Below, piece after piece: positions 1-10,450 of a stretch of DNA of 64,000 nucleotides. The position numbers were made by a program, and so were the translations under genes. This stretch comes from Maratus speciosus (Eukaryota; Arthropoda; Arachnida; Araneae; Salticidae). Location of the stretch: NCBI GenBank assembly GCA_963932465.1, contig OZ010792.1, positions 2,108,001-2,172,000 on the forward strand. Reading direction: 5' to 3'. Numbering within the stretch: the stretch's first letter is position 1; every line of letters begins with the position of its first letter. The notes beneath the pieces were generated by a model, which searched no databases, was not told the DNA's origin, and saw only the letters and a list, made by a program, of their open reading frames with translations.

Positions 1-125
1 TTTAGATATTAAATTATGAACCATTATCTAAATTCTGTTATGTATACATATGTCATGACCAGTTCATACAATTATTTCAGATGCCTTGAATGCTGTCTTG
101 ATCAAAGTAGATTTATATTAAATGG

Positions 126-156
<31 letters not shown>

Positions 157-796
157 ATTGGATAATAGTAGGAAGCATATTACAGTATGGGTTTGCATTT
201 CATTTAAAGCTGTATGAGTTTAACTGTGAAAAATCATTTTAATAAATCAATGTAAAAAAAATTGTATATTTATTTGAACACTGACATGTTGCACACACAT
301 TAATGGATGCTGTACATATACTGATCAACACGGAAGTTTTTCTTATAAGTCATGGAAAGCAAGGTTGATTTTAGAAAATAAGAAAATTGAACAAAGTCAA
401 TCTTTTAAAATACTTGTTGCAATTAGAATTTTGGAAAACTCTTTTCTTTTCTAACTCGGCAACTAAAAACATTTCTGAATATGCTGCTAGAAAATTATTA
501 AGGTGTATTAAAAATATTTTTGTTTTTTGAAAAAGCTATAAATGGCATTATCTTATAATTAATGACAAATGCAAAATGTTATATTAAAGAGTACATGTTC
601 CTCTTTTTTATATTACACTAATAACTATTCTTTCATCTATTTCTATGTTATATAATGGATAATACAAATATTGAAATATTATCCATGTTAATACTTAGAG
701 AAGTTGAAGGGGGTGATATGATGATGATGAATCCAACCACCAGCACGCAGAAACTTTCAGAAGGGCTAGGATTGTGCAAGGACATTATAGGACTAA
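1..796. other. AT-rich flank without recognisable gene
   Basis: No coding region is recognised. A run of about 30 A residues lies near 127-154, possibly a retroposed poly-A tail or a microsatellite. The segment ends at the left copy of the GACTAA duplication (791-796) flanking the large element that starts at 797, so it is the old insertion flank and continues at 15116. Confidence 0.5.
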
Positions 797-883
797 CAGA
801 CCTGCCAACTGCTACGAAAAAATCGTAGTTGCTACGATTTGGACCTATAAACTACGATGCTACGAAAATAGTTCTTAAACTAA

Positions 884-1407
884 CAAGGAGAGGGCCGACC
901 TTGTTAATCACAGATTTTGATTATTTTAATATATGTTGTAGGGTAGAGACCCCTTAGTGTCCAGTTCAACGGATTTTATCCAACGCTACTTAGTTCTTGA
1001 GAAACCAGGGGGTCTAATAATAGTACACAACTTAAATACTTACATTGCAACCTCAAAGATAGGTTGGTCGTAGCGCAGTTGGTACGGCATTTGCTGGCTG
1101 ATCTGCAGGCCCGGGTTCGGTACCCGAACGCGCTGCATTTGTTTTTCTCATTTTTTGTTTTATAAATATACTTGTAAATATAATTAATAATCTCATTGTC
1201 AATTAAAATTTATAATATTGTATATCAATTATAATTTGTGTTGCAATGTAAGTATTTAAGTTGTGTACTATTATTAGACCCCTTGGTTTCTCAAGAACTA
1301 AGGAGCGTTGGATAAAATCCGTTGAACCTGACACTAAGGGGTCTCTACCCTACAACATATATTAAAATAATCAAAATCTGTGATTAACAAGGTTGGCCCT
1401 CTCCTTG
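884..1407. mobile_element. Long palindromic MITE with TAA duplication
   Basis: Two arms of about 165 bp (884-1053 and 1241-1407) are near-perfect inverted copies, starting CAAGGAGAGGGCCGACC on the left and ending GGTTGGCCCTCTCCTTG on the right. TAA flanks both ends (881-883, 1408-1410), a 3-bp duplication as made by PIF/Harbinger elements. No transposase is present. The central 190 bp holds a tRNA-like stretch, so the arms would fold into a long stem with a tRNA-like loop. The Harbinger assignment rests on the duplication only. Confidence 0.7.
1068..1138 (+). other. tRNA-like sequence (pol III box A and box B), degenerate
   Basis: TAGCGCAGTTGG fits the box A consensus and GGTTCGGTACC fits box B, at tRNA-like spacing, and GCGCAG could form the D-stem start. 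The stretch before box A does not pair with the stretch after the T-arm, so there is no proper acceptor stem, and I see no convincing anticodon arm. It is best read as a tRNA-derived (SINE-like) remnant or captured pol III promoter in the loop of the surrounding palindrome. Confidence 0.4.
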
Positions 1408-1779
1408 TAAGATTTTTTGAAAAAACACAACGCATTTTTTGTTTCTAGTTGCGATTTTTATCCCGCACAGCATATTTTTCAGGAGCAATTCTGTTGCGTA
1501 ATTTCCAAAATTTCAAAGTATTCATTTCCGAAAGTTTTAAAAAATTGGCCATTAGTCTGAAAATTCGGACATTAAAAAATGCTCATGGAAAAAAAAAAAA
1601 TCTGGGCTGCAAAACAAACTTCTTAACATAAAACACTCTCTTTATGTATATTAACCACGAGTGAATCGTATTTCTGTAAATATTTATACAGGAATTCGCT
1701 TCCTTATAAACAAGGTGCCATTTTAAGAATTTCTGGAAAGGAGTGGTGGGGATCTTTGAGGGGAAAGTTTTGAAATAGT

Positions 1780-2310
1780 GTGCAAAATCGCAAGATTTGC
1801 GATAAACTACCGCAAATTTCGACAAATGATTATATAAAAAAATCAATTTCGTAAATTGGTCGCAGAAGAAAATAAATTTCGTCAAAGGATCATGGTAAAA
1901 ACGCAGTGTTGATTTCAGGGGGTAGCCCAGGGGGAGGGGAATGTCGTCATCGTGTCTCTATCTCTCCTCACCCCCCCCCCCCCCCTTGAGATTTTTTGTT
2001 TTCAGTGGTGTGAATTTTGTCAAAATATCGCAGAAAGAAAATGCGAATTTCGTCAAAAGATCAGTAAGAAAATGCATATTTCATCGAAAGATCTGTAAGA
2101 AAACACAAATTTTCACAGGAAGAAAACACTAATTTCGTCAAAAGGATCGCGGAAAAGAACACAAAATTCGACAAAGGATCATGGTAAAAAGTGCGGATTT
2201 CAACAAAGAATCATGATAGAAGAATGCGAATTACGATTGTGGAAAAATTGTGAATATCCTAAAATGATCGCAGGAAAAAAAATCTAATTTCGTCAAAATT
2301 TGCTTCACTG
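1780..2310. repeat. Degenerate minisatellite of about 30-38 bp, with C-run
   Basis: Imperfect units built around AATTTCGTCAAANGATC followed by an A-rich stretch recur about ten times. A homopolymer of about 15 C interrupts the array near 1971-1985. The same unit family forms the array at 18300-19540. Short open frames here are produced by the repeat and are not genes. Confidence 0.65.
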
Positions 2311-2883
2311 GGCTAAAAAATTGGAACAGGCTCCTTTTATAAATGTAAAAAAAAACTAGTATGTTGTGGCCATCACAAAACTTTCTTCTATATAAATCAC
2401 GTCAATTGAATCATTTAAGTAGTATAAGAAATTGCAGCAATTTAGCAAATAGGTACATATATATATTCTTATAATAATGCTATGGAATTGCGGATAATGA
2501 AGACTTTTGATGCAAAAATTTATTAACTTCAGAGATACATTTTCATAGAATGCGTCTACATGATCTATCAAGATGTACGTAATACTGTAACAATATGTAC
2601 CATTATTTACATGTATCACTTTATATCAATTTATTTAAGGAGTTCAATACTTCATGCTATAATATATTCTATGTCTTATTTAAATATAAGATTGAAACTG
2701 TTTAAATAATAATAAATTTATTACATTTAGCAGTAAGCAGACTTCCAGCTGTACTATACATTACTGCGACAACATTTATGTCAAAATATATGCCACTCTA
2801 ACAGTGACTACCTTTTATTTTCTATTACATTTATATTTGTAATACATTTATAAAGCACATTGAATTTTTTTTTAAATATTATG

Positions 2884-3113
2884 TACACTGTAAAAAAAAA
2901 TCTGTAAAGTTACTAAAGTTTTTCTAGGAAACTGGGATTCCAAGAAATCTTTATGTAACGGCAACAAGAAAAATTCCTGTAACAGCGTCTGTTACAGGAT
3001 TTTTTCTTGTTGCCGTTACATAAAAATCTCTTGGGATTCCAAAAATTAATTGTTGGAATCCCAGTTTCCTAGAAAAACTTTAGTAACTTTACAGATTTTT
3101 TTTTTACAGTGTA
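2884..3113. mobile_element. 230-bp near-perfect foldback MITE, TA insertion
   Basis: The whole element is a hairpin. TACACTGTAAAAAAAAA at the left is matched by the inverse at the right, and the arms continue inward through TCTAGGAAACTGGGATTCC and TGTAACGGCAACAAGAAAAA to the centre CTGTAACAG-CGT-CTGTTACAG. The terminal TA on each side is the likely duplication. It has no coding capacity. A relative with similar CACTnTAAAAAA ends lies in the intron at 55012-55590. Confidence 0.85.
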
Positions 3114-3439
3114 GAATAGTCAGTTATATGCTAATATCAGTTCAGGTAAAAGTTCTGTTATACATGAATTATTAATCGTATTCATGACGTATATTATCAG
3201 GTTATATTACACCAATATATAGAATATTATATAGAGTATTTTATATATATTAACATTACTATATATACAACTATTTACACAACGCAACTTGCATACCATT
3301 TGTTTAACACAAACAACTTAAATTTTATGGTTTGGTTTCTATATACTTAAGTATTTTATAAACAGTTCACAGACATTTAAAACATAAAAACGATGTGTAA
3401 AGATATTGACTGAGTTATTTTTTTTAATTAAATGGATAA

Positions 3440-3870
3440 CTATACTTCTGAGATTACAAATACCATATAATGCAAAAAACCTGTATTTTATAAATCTTAT
3501 TATAAATACCATATATATAAATATATTACAAATACCATATATTTTATAAACAGTATTACAAATACCATATATTTTATAAATATTATAACAAATACTATAT
3601 ATATAAATATATTACAAATGCCATATACTGTATAATTCCTTTTATAAATACCATATGTATATATATCTATATATTACATATATTACAAATACCATATATA
3701 AAAATATATTTCAAATACCATATACTTTATAAATCTTATTACAAATACCTATATATAAATATATTACAAATATCATATATTTTATAAACCTTATTACAAA
3801 TACTATATATTTTATAAACCTTATTACAAATACCATATATTTTATAGTTAACATATAATTCATCACGGCC
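3440..3870. repeat. AT-rich tandem repeat, about 30-bp unit
   Basis: Units around ATTACAAATACCATATATTTTATAAAC repeat with variable spacing. The clearest pair, at 3790 and 3820, is exactly 30 bp apart. No gene function is seen. Confidence 0.75.
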
Positions 3871-4951
3871 GTTAATGTATACACAGTAAAATGCAATAAA
3901 AAATATTAAATTACACTACTTTGAGTTAAACTACAAAAACCAGACACGATCTGCAGTTTTAAGATTGTATACATTAATTAAATTTTAAAGAAAATAATAG
4001 TCATAAGACATATAAGATGCCTTAAAATGGTATATCACATTGGGATACTGTAAGTTATTTCATGACATGTTGTTGAATATGCCGCTATTTACTATACAAA
4101 AAAATTATATAATTATACTATATGATAAAATATATATTTACATACAACAAAAAATAACATAATAGAAAATTATTTAACAGCTTCTATAAACAAGTTAAAA
4201 AAAACTCAACAAAACAGAAACATTCGTTTATATTTGGTCACTGGATATTTGAAAAGCCATGTAGATTTATAGCAAAACCCACAAAAAGATGCAGCTCTAG
4301 ATATATAGAGCATAGACATCTAAAGCATCTAAAAGACATCTAGAGAAAGCTCTAGAGCATAGATCAGACATATATACAGATACATCAAAGGAAATTGTCA
4401 GCTCCTTTCCCACAAAAAAAATTTGGTTATCAAACTCTCAAATTTACGACATTAAAGCCATGTTTGAAAATAACATGTATCGCGGCTCATGTCTGCATTA
4501 CTAATTGAGAGTTTCAATCGAATAAAAATTTCGTAAAAATTACATAAATTACTTAAATAACTAAATAACATTAATTAAACTAGTTATGGATCATACAAAT
4601 AACTTTATGATGGCCTTAAAATTTAACAAAACATTTTCAAGTTAACAGATATCTTGCATCACATTTAAATTATTAATTGGGCATTTCAGTGCAACGAAAA
4701 CTTTTTACAATAAAGCTACATGAATAATAAAATAATAATTTATATATTTACATTATTTATAGACGTTACATGCAACTTTTATCATAATATATATTCTGAA
4801 AAAAATGTATTTATGATAATCGTTGGTTTATTTATCTAGGAGATTTGTTTTGATTAATATAACTGCAATATTTGTCACAAATACATCGATTACAAATCAG
4901 CAACGAAATGTAAGAAAGTTTTTAAAATAATGTAAAAAAAAAAAAAAAAAA
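3871..4951. other. AT-rich stretch downstream of the Helitron-like gene
   Basis: No coding region is recognised. A local cluster of AGCTCTAGA / GACATCTA words lies near 4290-4380. I could not identify a Helitron terminal hairpin plus CTRR end here, so the 3' boundary of the neighbouring Helitron-like gene is not defined. Confidence 0.4.
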
Positions 4952-7900
4952 TCAATCACTTGGAAAAGGAAGGAGTACCTTACTTTTAAAAATTTCAGCA
5001 GCATGCTTTCGCATATTTTTTGCATTGTATCTCACTTGTGCAGGATTTCCCCCATGGCATATGGTTATAACGAAAGCCATAGCAAAAAGCCCACAATCAT
5101 ATGGGTTGAGTTGTTGTTGAACTGCATGAAATGCATTCTCAGTATGATTTCCATAAAGTTTGTTTAAATATATTTCATGGTCTGTGTTTAAGGATCCTGA
5201 ATTCATACTATCATATACATGATTTATTTTCCCGTCATAGTATGTACAGATCCAGTGACCAATATTGGAACCTGGACAACTACTGTACAAAATTTGTAAA
5301 TTAGATTCACCATGTGGAATTGGCATAATAAAGTTTGGAGTTTGTATATACAGTACACTTTGCATTTTGAATTTTGTGTGATGGTTCACTATTTCACCAA
5401 ATAAGTCCATATGTGTATCCTCTAAATAACCAGTATTATCCAGCAAGATTGTCATCTCATTCTGTGTAATTTTTCTGATAGTTTCATTCTCTGCTATTAT
5501 TTCCCTCTCCTTGTCACAATTTTTTATTTGGATACCTTTATCTAAGTTATTATTCTCTTCCCTTTTCGTTGTTTTAGTCACATGTAGATTAATGATATTT
5601 TCATTTATTATTGCATAGATACATTTATGGTACGAAAAATAAGTTTCATATGTTCCTACTTTAATGGGTTGAAAATTTGAAAGGATGACATCAATCTGAG
5701 ATTTCAAGTTTGTTGTCTGAACCTCTAATGGTAACTGATTCTTTAAACCATATGAAGAGAAAAAATTTAGTAAACGGCTATTTCTTCCTTCAGTGATATC
5801 AAAATTAAAATCCCCCATTAATATAAAATTCTTTTTTTCATTCGCGGGAAGAACAGTATCAAATTTCTTTTTTAAAATTGCTTCGAATTTTGAATGCAAA
5901 AATTTTGGAGATTTGTAGCCTGAAATAACGATGCAATTATTAGCTTTTAAACTAAAAATTTCCAAATGAGCATCTTCCTCAATATCAATGATATGCTGAT
6001 CAAGAGCAATGTCTTTCGTTTTTGCAAATACTAATATTCCACGAGTTTTTCCAGTAGCATCTGATCTTAAAATTTGGAAAAAATTAGGCATTTGAATTTC
6101 GCTTGCAGGTTTAGTTAACGTTTCACTGAAAATTAATATGTCTGCATATTGGTACCATTGATCCCAAATAATATTAATTATTTTGTTTGGTAAGGAACAT
6201 ATGTTCAAGTAAACTATCTTAAATCCAGAAGTTGTGTCAAATTCAGAAAATTTTGATATTCCTTTCTTTGTTTTTAGCCTATTTAGTTCTAGAAGTATAG
6301 GGTCATCTTTTAAGTTGGACTTTGGAGGTTTGAAACTTCCTAATATATATAAACCAAATAATGAGGTCACCCTGCTTAGAGCAACATATAGCATGGATCT
6401 TGTCAATCTCTTCATTTTATCAAAATCTACACAAACTCTCTCACAGGATTGTCCTTGACTTTTGTGTATTGTTACAGCTTCTGCAGGTGTAACTGGAAAC
6501 TGCTGTCTTGTTACTTGGAAGTTTAATTTATTTGAGATATTAAGTATAATGCTTGATTTTTGTATTGGTGTCAAATTATGATCGATACTTTCGTTTCTCA
6601 TTTGGTTCAAGTATGGCATTCGAGCTTTATTGCCTATTTCTTTTGAATCAAAATCAAACCATAATAGCCTTGGTTCTTGACTGTTTGGTTTAAACGTAAT
6701 TAGCCTCAGTATGCCACAAGCCCCATTTACCAAACCATCCTCAACATCTATATTATCGCTAATCATGTACCGAATTCCTATTTTTAGTCGCAGTCTATGA
6801 GGCAGCCCATTAACTTCTGATGCTTTCTTTGTTAATAGAGACGATAAAATAGATGTTCGCGTTTTGTCATTAACTTTACCTAAAATGGTGTCGTTGGATT
6901 CCGAAATATATTCTTCTCCTGAAAAGCTTTCAATTTTTTTGTTATTAAACATCTCCACTTCAGCGTTCTCTGAAAATAATCTGATTGTATCTTCTGGCAC
7001 TTCATTTTCTTTTACTTCTCTAGATTTTAATAGAGCAATATCATCCTCTGTCATTTTTCCTACAGCCAAATTATTTAAAGCTGTTATGAAGTTTTTTTCA
7101 TTACGTTGCCTCATTATTTCTGTCAGCTCATAAAAATAGAATTCCTCCCAAAGAGGACTTGAATCGAAAAACTCGCTCATTTCGTTCACTTTTGTATTTT
7201 TAAAAATATGTGTATCCATTACTGATAAATTTTGCAATTCTTTTTTTGATCTTAACATGGACACCCTTTCTTTAAATGGGCTCGTGTTTATGAATATGCA
7301 TTGTCTACTCATTTTCGATAAAGGTAGTGATAATACATGATAAGCAGCCTCTTGTGATGACATTAGATTGCTGTTTAAAAACACATTTGCAATTTTTCTA
7401 AATTTCTCTTTGATGCTTATGTTTCCACTTTTCATATCTGATACTGCATCTCTTAACAATTTCGAAAGACCAGCATCTACTTTCGATATGTAATTAATTA
7501 TGTATGATGCTAAGCCATATTCTTCTAAAATAAATTGGATATCCATATTGGACTCAAAAAGATTGAGCATAGGCTTATTATAACAATTTATACCAACTTC
7601 TAAGCTAGTTCTCTTTAAAAAAACCTGTGTTCGTTTTAGAGAGCTTCTAATTGAGAGAATGTATTCATCCTCTGTCATGTTAAGCTGATTTAGAATATCG
7701 CTGAAAGAAATGTCCTGTGGTTTTTTGTACAAAAACATCATCAATTTATGAATTTTCTTAGATGAATCTTTCAGGTCTATGTTTTTTTCCTTTTCAGGTA
7801 GAGGATCTAATATCACAGTCCTCGGCATAACCGGAATAGGAAAATTAAATCTGCATCTTTGTTTATTTCTCTTTCCTTTATGGCACGTATGTGAATGCTT

Positions 7901-9739
7901 ATGTCTTTGAAGGTTTATCAGTGGATTTTTAGAATCATAATGGCAAGTGATGAAAGTATCTATAAAAGTCATGCACTTCTTTGTAGACGATGCAGCTTCA
8001 TATGAGGGAGCATCTTCTAACCATAAAAAAATATGCTCGTGGGGTGAACCTCTCGTCTGAAATTCTACTCTGTTGTAACTATCCTCAACCAAATATTTCC
8101 CGAAAAAACTGTCTTGCTGTTTCATTAGATTCATAAATTTTGTTACTTTATAATCATAGTAACGTGCACATGTAACTGGATCATTTCTGATTAGCATCGT
8201 TTTTTCATATTCACTTAGCATGTAGGCTTCCTCATCTGTAATATTTTTATCATATTGCAATTTATATAACGTTTTAATCAACTCTGGCCATATTTTCTCA
8301 CCTGCTGATAAAGTTAAAAACAGTGTCGGCTTTCCCAGTTGTCTTATCATTGCCAATAATTCTTTCTTTTTCGACTCCCAGTAACTTGGAGATGAGCGAA
8401 TTTTATTCAAGATGTTGTAGCCCGCATCGAAACTTATTAAGTTTTTAACAAAGTCAGGATTTTTGAAATGAGACGCACAAACATCTTGAGTTAATTTGGT
8501 TTTTCTTAGACAAACATTTATGCTGGCAAGACAAGATTTTTCCAACTTCTTTTTTGCCATGTATAATAACCTCGTTGATGTACATGATCTACGGTCTTTT
8601 CTTCTGCATTCGGACTTAGCCCTGTCATTATAAGTTATTTTTATTTCTGGTGGTACGTTGAATGCATGTCCTCCGAAAATCGTAGGAAATGTTAACTCAT
8701 CTAGATCATCCACTAGATGCCAAGGAACGGGTTTTTTGCTTTGACCAGGCGCTGTAATTTTAATATTTTCCTCGAACTGAAAGTTTCTGTCCATTACTAT
8801 AACTTCTTCGTCGAAATCTAATTCATCAAATATCGTATCTTCTTCGTTTACTTCTTCTGTGATTTCAATAAGCTTTATTGGAGAAGTAGTATTGTTTATT
8901 ATCTCATCCACGTTTACATCAGATGGCTCGACAATGAAATTTATTTTCTTATCATACTTTCTATCATATCGCTTTAAGTAATTACGATCAATTTCTATTT
9001 GATACTTCTTATACAAAGGAGTTTTTAGTAAGTACTGTAAAGCTTCACACACGACAGCTGGACGTATTGTTTCAAACATATAATCAGTTGCATGGAGCAT
9101 ATGTCTTTTTAGTTTAACTTGTATTGTCGCCATATTGCTAAAAGTTCTCGGCAAAACTTGCAATATATCATTAATTTCAATGGGGATATTTACCACACTA
9201 CCTTTAATCCCTAACTGAGGATTTAATGCAAATGACTTTAAAGGACGAATCTGCATGAAATTAATGAAAGGAGAAACCATCCTTTCTTCTAAAGGTGATA
9301 ATTTTCTAACGCACTCAGGTATTTCGACAAATTTTAGCCCATTGCTTGTTGCTAATTTTGGTATTAAATTTTTTGAAACATATCTATTGCATGTCTTACA
9401 TATAAACTTAGATTTAATATTATAAAATTTGGCAAAAAAGGGTGACTGTAATTCACGCGTAAAATGTTCCATTTCAAACTTTACGACAGAATGGGGGAAA
9501 AATAATCCCTCACAACAACAACATACATTACTTGGTGTACATTTCCGTTCTTCAAGAAATATTAATTGTTTTTTGTCAAAAATATTGGCACTTCTGCATA
9601 AACTATTATGTACTAATTCTCGGAAGGCTATTAAATCTATTTGTCTTTTCCTTTTCTTTGCTTCACGATTGTTATCCTTTTCATTTATTCTAAAATATAC
9701 ATCTTCTCTAGAAGTATGCTTGCTTTGCATATCTTTCAT
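4952..9739 (-). CDS. Helitron-like Rep-helicase with EEP nuclease and Ulp1-type protease; ATPase core deleted
   Basis: One uninterrupted 1595-codon frame. In order: a Cys-rich N-terminus (CCCC near residue 75, CKTC near 115) and a DUF6570-like region (about 150-245). Next is a HUH Rep domain with GSPHEHIF (H567, H569) and the paired tyrosines Y746 and Y750 in YIINYISK. From about residue 855 come late Pif1-helicase motifs (LTEIMRQ, DGLVNGACG, TPAEAVTIHKSQGQ, YVALSR). An exo/endonuclease domain follows (about 1160-1400) with GDFNFD near 1310. Last is a C48 (Ulp1) protease with H1495, D1510, Q1543 and C1549. Walker A and Walker B are absent: the Rep C-terminus runs straight into SPLWEEFYFYELTEIM, implying an in-frame loss of several hundred residues. 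The usual nuclease SDH is SYH here (Y1370). Rolling-circle replication would therefore need a helicase from elsewhere. The start follows the longest frame; a repeat-coding region lies just upstream in another frame. Confidence 0.88.
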   Translation of the reverse strand: MKDMQSKHTSREDVYFRINEKDNNREAKKRKRQIDLIAFRELVHNSLCRSANIFDKKQLIFLEERKCTPSNVCCCCEGLFFPHSVVKFEMEHFTRELQSPFFAKFYNIKSKFICKTCNRYVSKNLIPKLATSNGLKFVEIPECVRKLSPLEERMVSPFINFMQIRPLKSFALNPQLGIKGSVVNIPIEINDILQVLPRTFSNMATIQVKLKRHMLHATDYMFETIRPAVVCEALQYLLKTPLYKKYQIEIDRNYLKRYDRKYDKKINFIVEPSDVNVDEIINNTTSPIKLIEITEEVNEEDTIFDELDFDEEVIVMDRNFQFEENIKITAPGQSKKPVPWHLVDDLDELTFPTIFGGHAFNVPPEIKITYNDRAKSECRRKDRRSCTSTRLLYMAKKKLEKSCLASINVCLRKTKLTQDVCASHFKNPDFVKNLISFDAGYNILNKIRSSPSYWESKKKELLAMIRQLGKPTLFLTLSAGEKIWPELIKTLYKLQYDKNITDEEAYMLSEYEKTMLIRNDPVTCARYYDYKVTKFMNLMKQQDSFFGKYLVEDSYNRVEFQTRGSPHEHIFLWLEDAPSYEAASSTKKCMTFIDTFITCHYDSKNPLINLQRHKHSHTCHKGKRNKQRCRFNFPIPVMPRTVILDPLPEKEKNIDLKDSSKKIHKLMMFLYKKPQDISFSDILNQLNMTEDEYILSIRSSLKRTQVFLKRTSLEVGINCYNKPMLNLFESNMDIQFILEEYGLASYIINYISKVDAGLSKLLRDAVSDMKSGNISIKEKFRKIANVFLNSNLMSSQEAAYHVLSLPLSKMSRQCIFINTSPFKERVSMLRSKKELQNLSVMDTHIFKNTKVNEMSEFFDSSPLWEEFYFYELTEIMRQRNEKNFITALNNLAVGKMTEDDIALLKSREVKENEVPEDTIRLFSENAEVEMFNNKKIESFSGEEYISESNDTILGKVNDKTRTSILSSLLTKKASEVNGLPHRLRLKIGIRYMISDNIDVEDGLVNGACGILRLITFKPNSQEPRLLWFDFDSKEIGNKARMPYLNQMRNESIDHNLTPIQKSSIILNISNKLNFQVTRQQFPVTPAEAVTIHKSQGQSCERVCVDFDKMKRLTRSMLYVALSRVTSLFGLYILGSFKPPKSNLKDDPILLELNRLKTKKGISKFSEFDTTSGFKIVYLNICSLPNKIINIIWDQWYQYADILIFSETLTKPASEIQMPNFFQILRSDATGKTRGILVFAKTKDIALDQHIIDIEEDAHLEIFSLKANNCIVISGYKSPKFLHSKFEAILKKKFDTVLPANEKKNFILMGDFNFDITEGRNSRLLNFFSSYGLKNQLPLEVQTTNLKSQIDVILSNFQPIKVGTYETYFSYHKCIYAIINENIINLHVTKTTKREENNNLDKGIQIKNCDKEREIIAENETIRKITQNEMTILLDNTGYLEDTHMDLFGEIVNHHTKFKMQSVLYIQTPNFIMPIPHGESNLQILYSSCPGSNIGHWICTYYDGKINHVYDSMNSGSLNTDHEIYLNKLYGNHTENAFHAVQQQLNPYDCGLFAMAFVITICHGGNPAQVRYNAKNMRKHAAEIFKSKVLLPFPSD

Positions 9740-10100
9740 TCTTTCTATATTCTTCCTGCATTCTCAACTGTCTCATAATTTTTTTCTTTCTTTCTTGTGT
9801 CTTTTTTCTACATACTTCCTGTTTCATCAATTTTCTCTTTACTTCTACGTCTCTCTTCTTTTCTTTTTCTCTATATTCTCCTTGCATTCTCAACTGTCTC
9901 ATAATTTTTTTATTTCTTTGTTGTGCCTTTTTTCTATATTCTTCTTGTTTCATCAATTTTCTCTTTACTTCTGATTCTCTCTTCTTTTCTTTCTCTCTAT
10001 ATTCTTCCTGTTTCTTCAACTCTTTCTTTACTTCCACGTCTCTTTTCCTCTCTTTTCTTTTATATTCTTCCTGTTTCCTCAACTCTTTCTTTACTTCCAT
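9708..10100 (-). pseudogene. Charged coiled-coil repeat fragment upstream of the Rep gene
   Basis: A 130-codon frame of Lys/Glu/Arg-rich units such as KRKLMKQEEYRKKAQQR, about 21 residues each, predicted as continuous helix or coiled coil. It overlaps the start of the Rep-helicase frame by 32 bases in a different frame and shares its unit with the frame at 10310-10780. It is probably the middle of one N-terminal repeat protein now split by indels in the 63-bp DNA repeats. Whether it was ever fused to the Rep protein cannot be decided from this copy. Confidence 0.55.
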
Positions 10101-10450
10101 GTCTCTTTTCTTTTATATTCTTCCTGTTTCCTCAACTTTCTCTTCACTTCCGCGTCTCTTTTCTTTTCGTTTTCTTTATATTCTTCCTGATTCCTCAATT
10201 TTCTCTTTACTTCTGCGTGTCTTTTCTTTATATTCTTCCTGCATCCTCAACTCTCTCTTTAATTCTGCGTCTCTTTTCTTTTCGTTTTCTTTAAATTCTT
10301 CCTGCATCCTCAACTCTCTCTTTTCTTTTCGTTTTCTTTAAATTCTTCCTGCATCCTCAACTCTCTCTTTAATTCTGCGTCTCTTTTCTTTTCGTTTTCT
10401 TTAAATTCTTCCTGCATCCTCAACTCTCTCTTTATCTGTGCATCTCTGGC
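10090..10450. repeat. 63-bp coding tandem repeat (21 residues per unit)
   Basis: Read on the minus strand, units encode variants of RELRMQEEFKENEKKRDAE. The unit is 63 bp, so whole-unit gain or loss keeps frame. One unit near 10310-10357 is only 47 bp, which breaks the frame and separates the two flanking coiled-coil fragments. Confidence 0.8.

Noticed and set aside
1068..1138. Functional tRNA gene
   Set aside because: Box A and B are present, but the acceptor stem does not pair and no clear anticodon arm is seen.
9429..10341. Plus-strand open frames rich in Leu, Ser and Phe
   Set aside because: They are antisense to the Lys/Glu coiled-coil repeats and show only the complement of that repeat.
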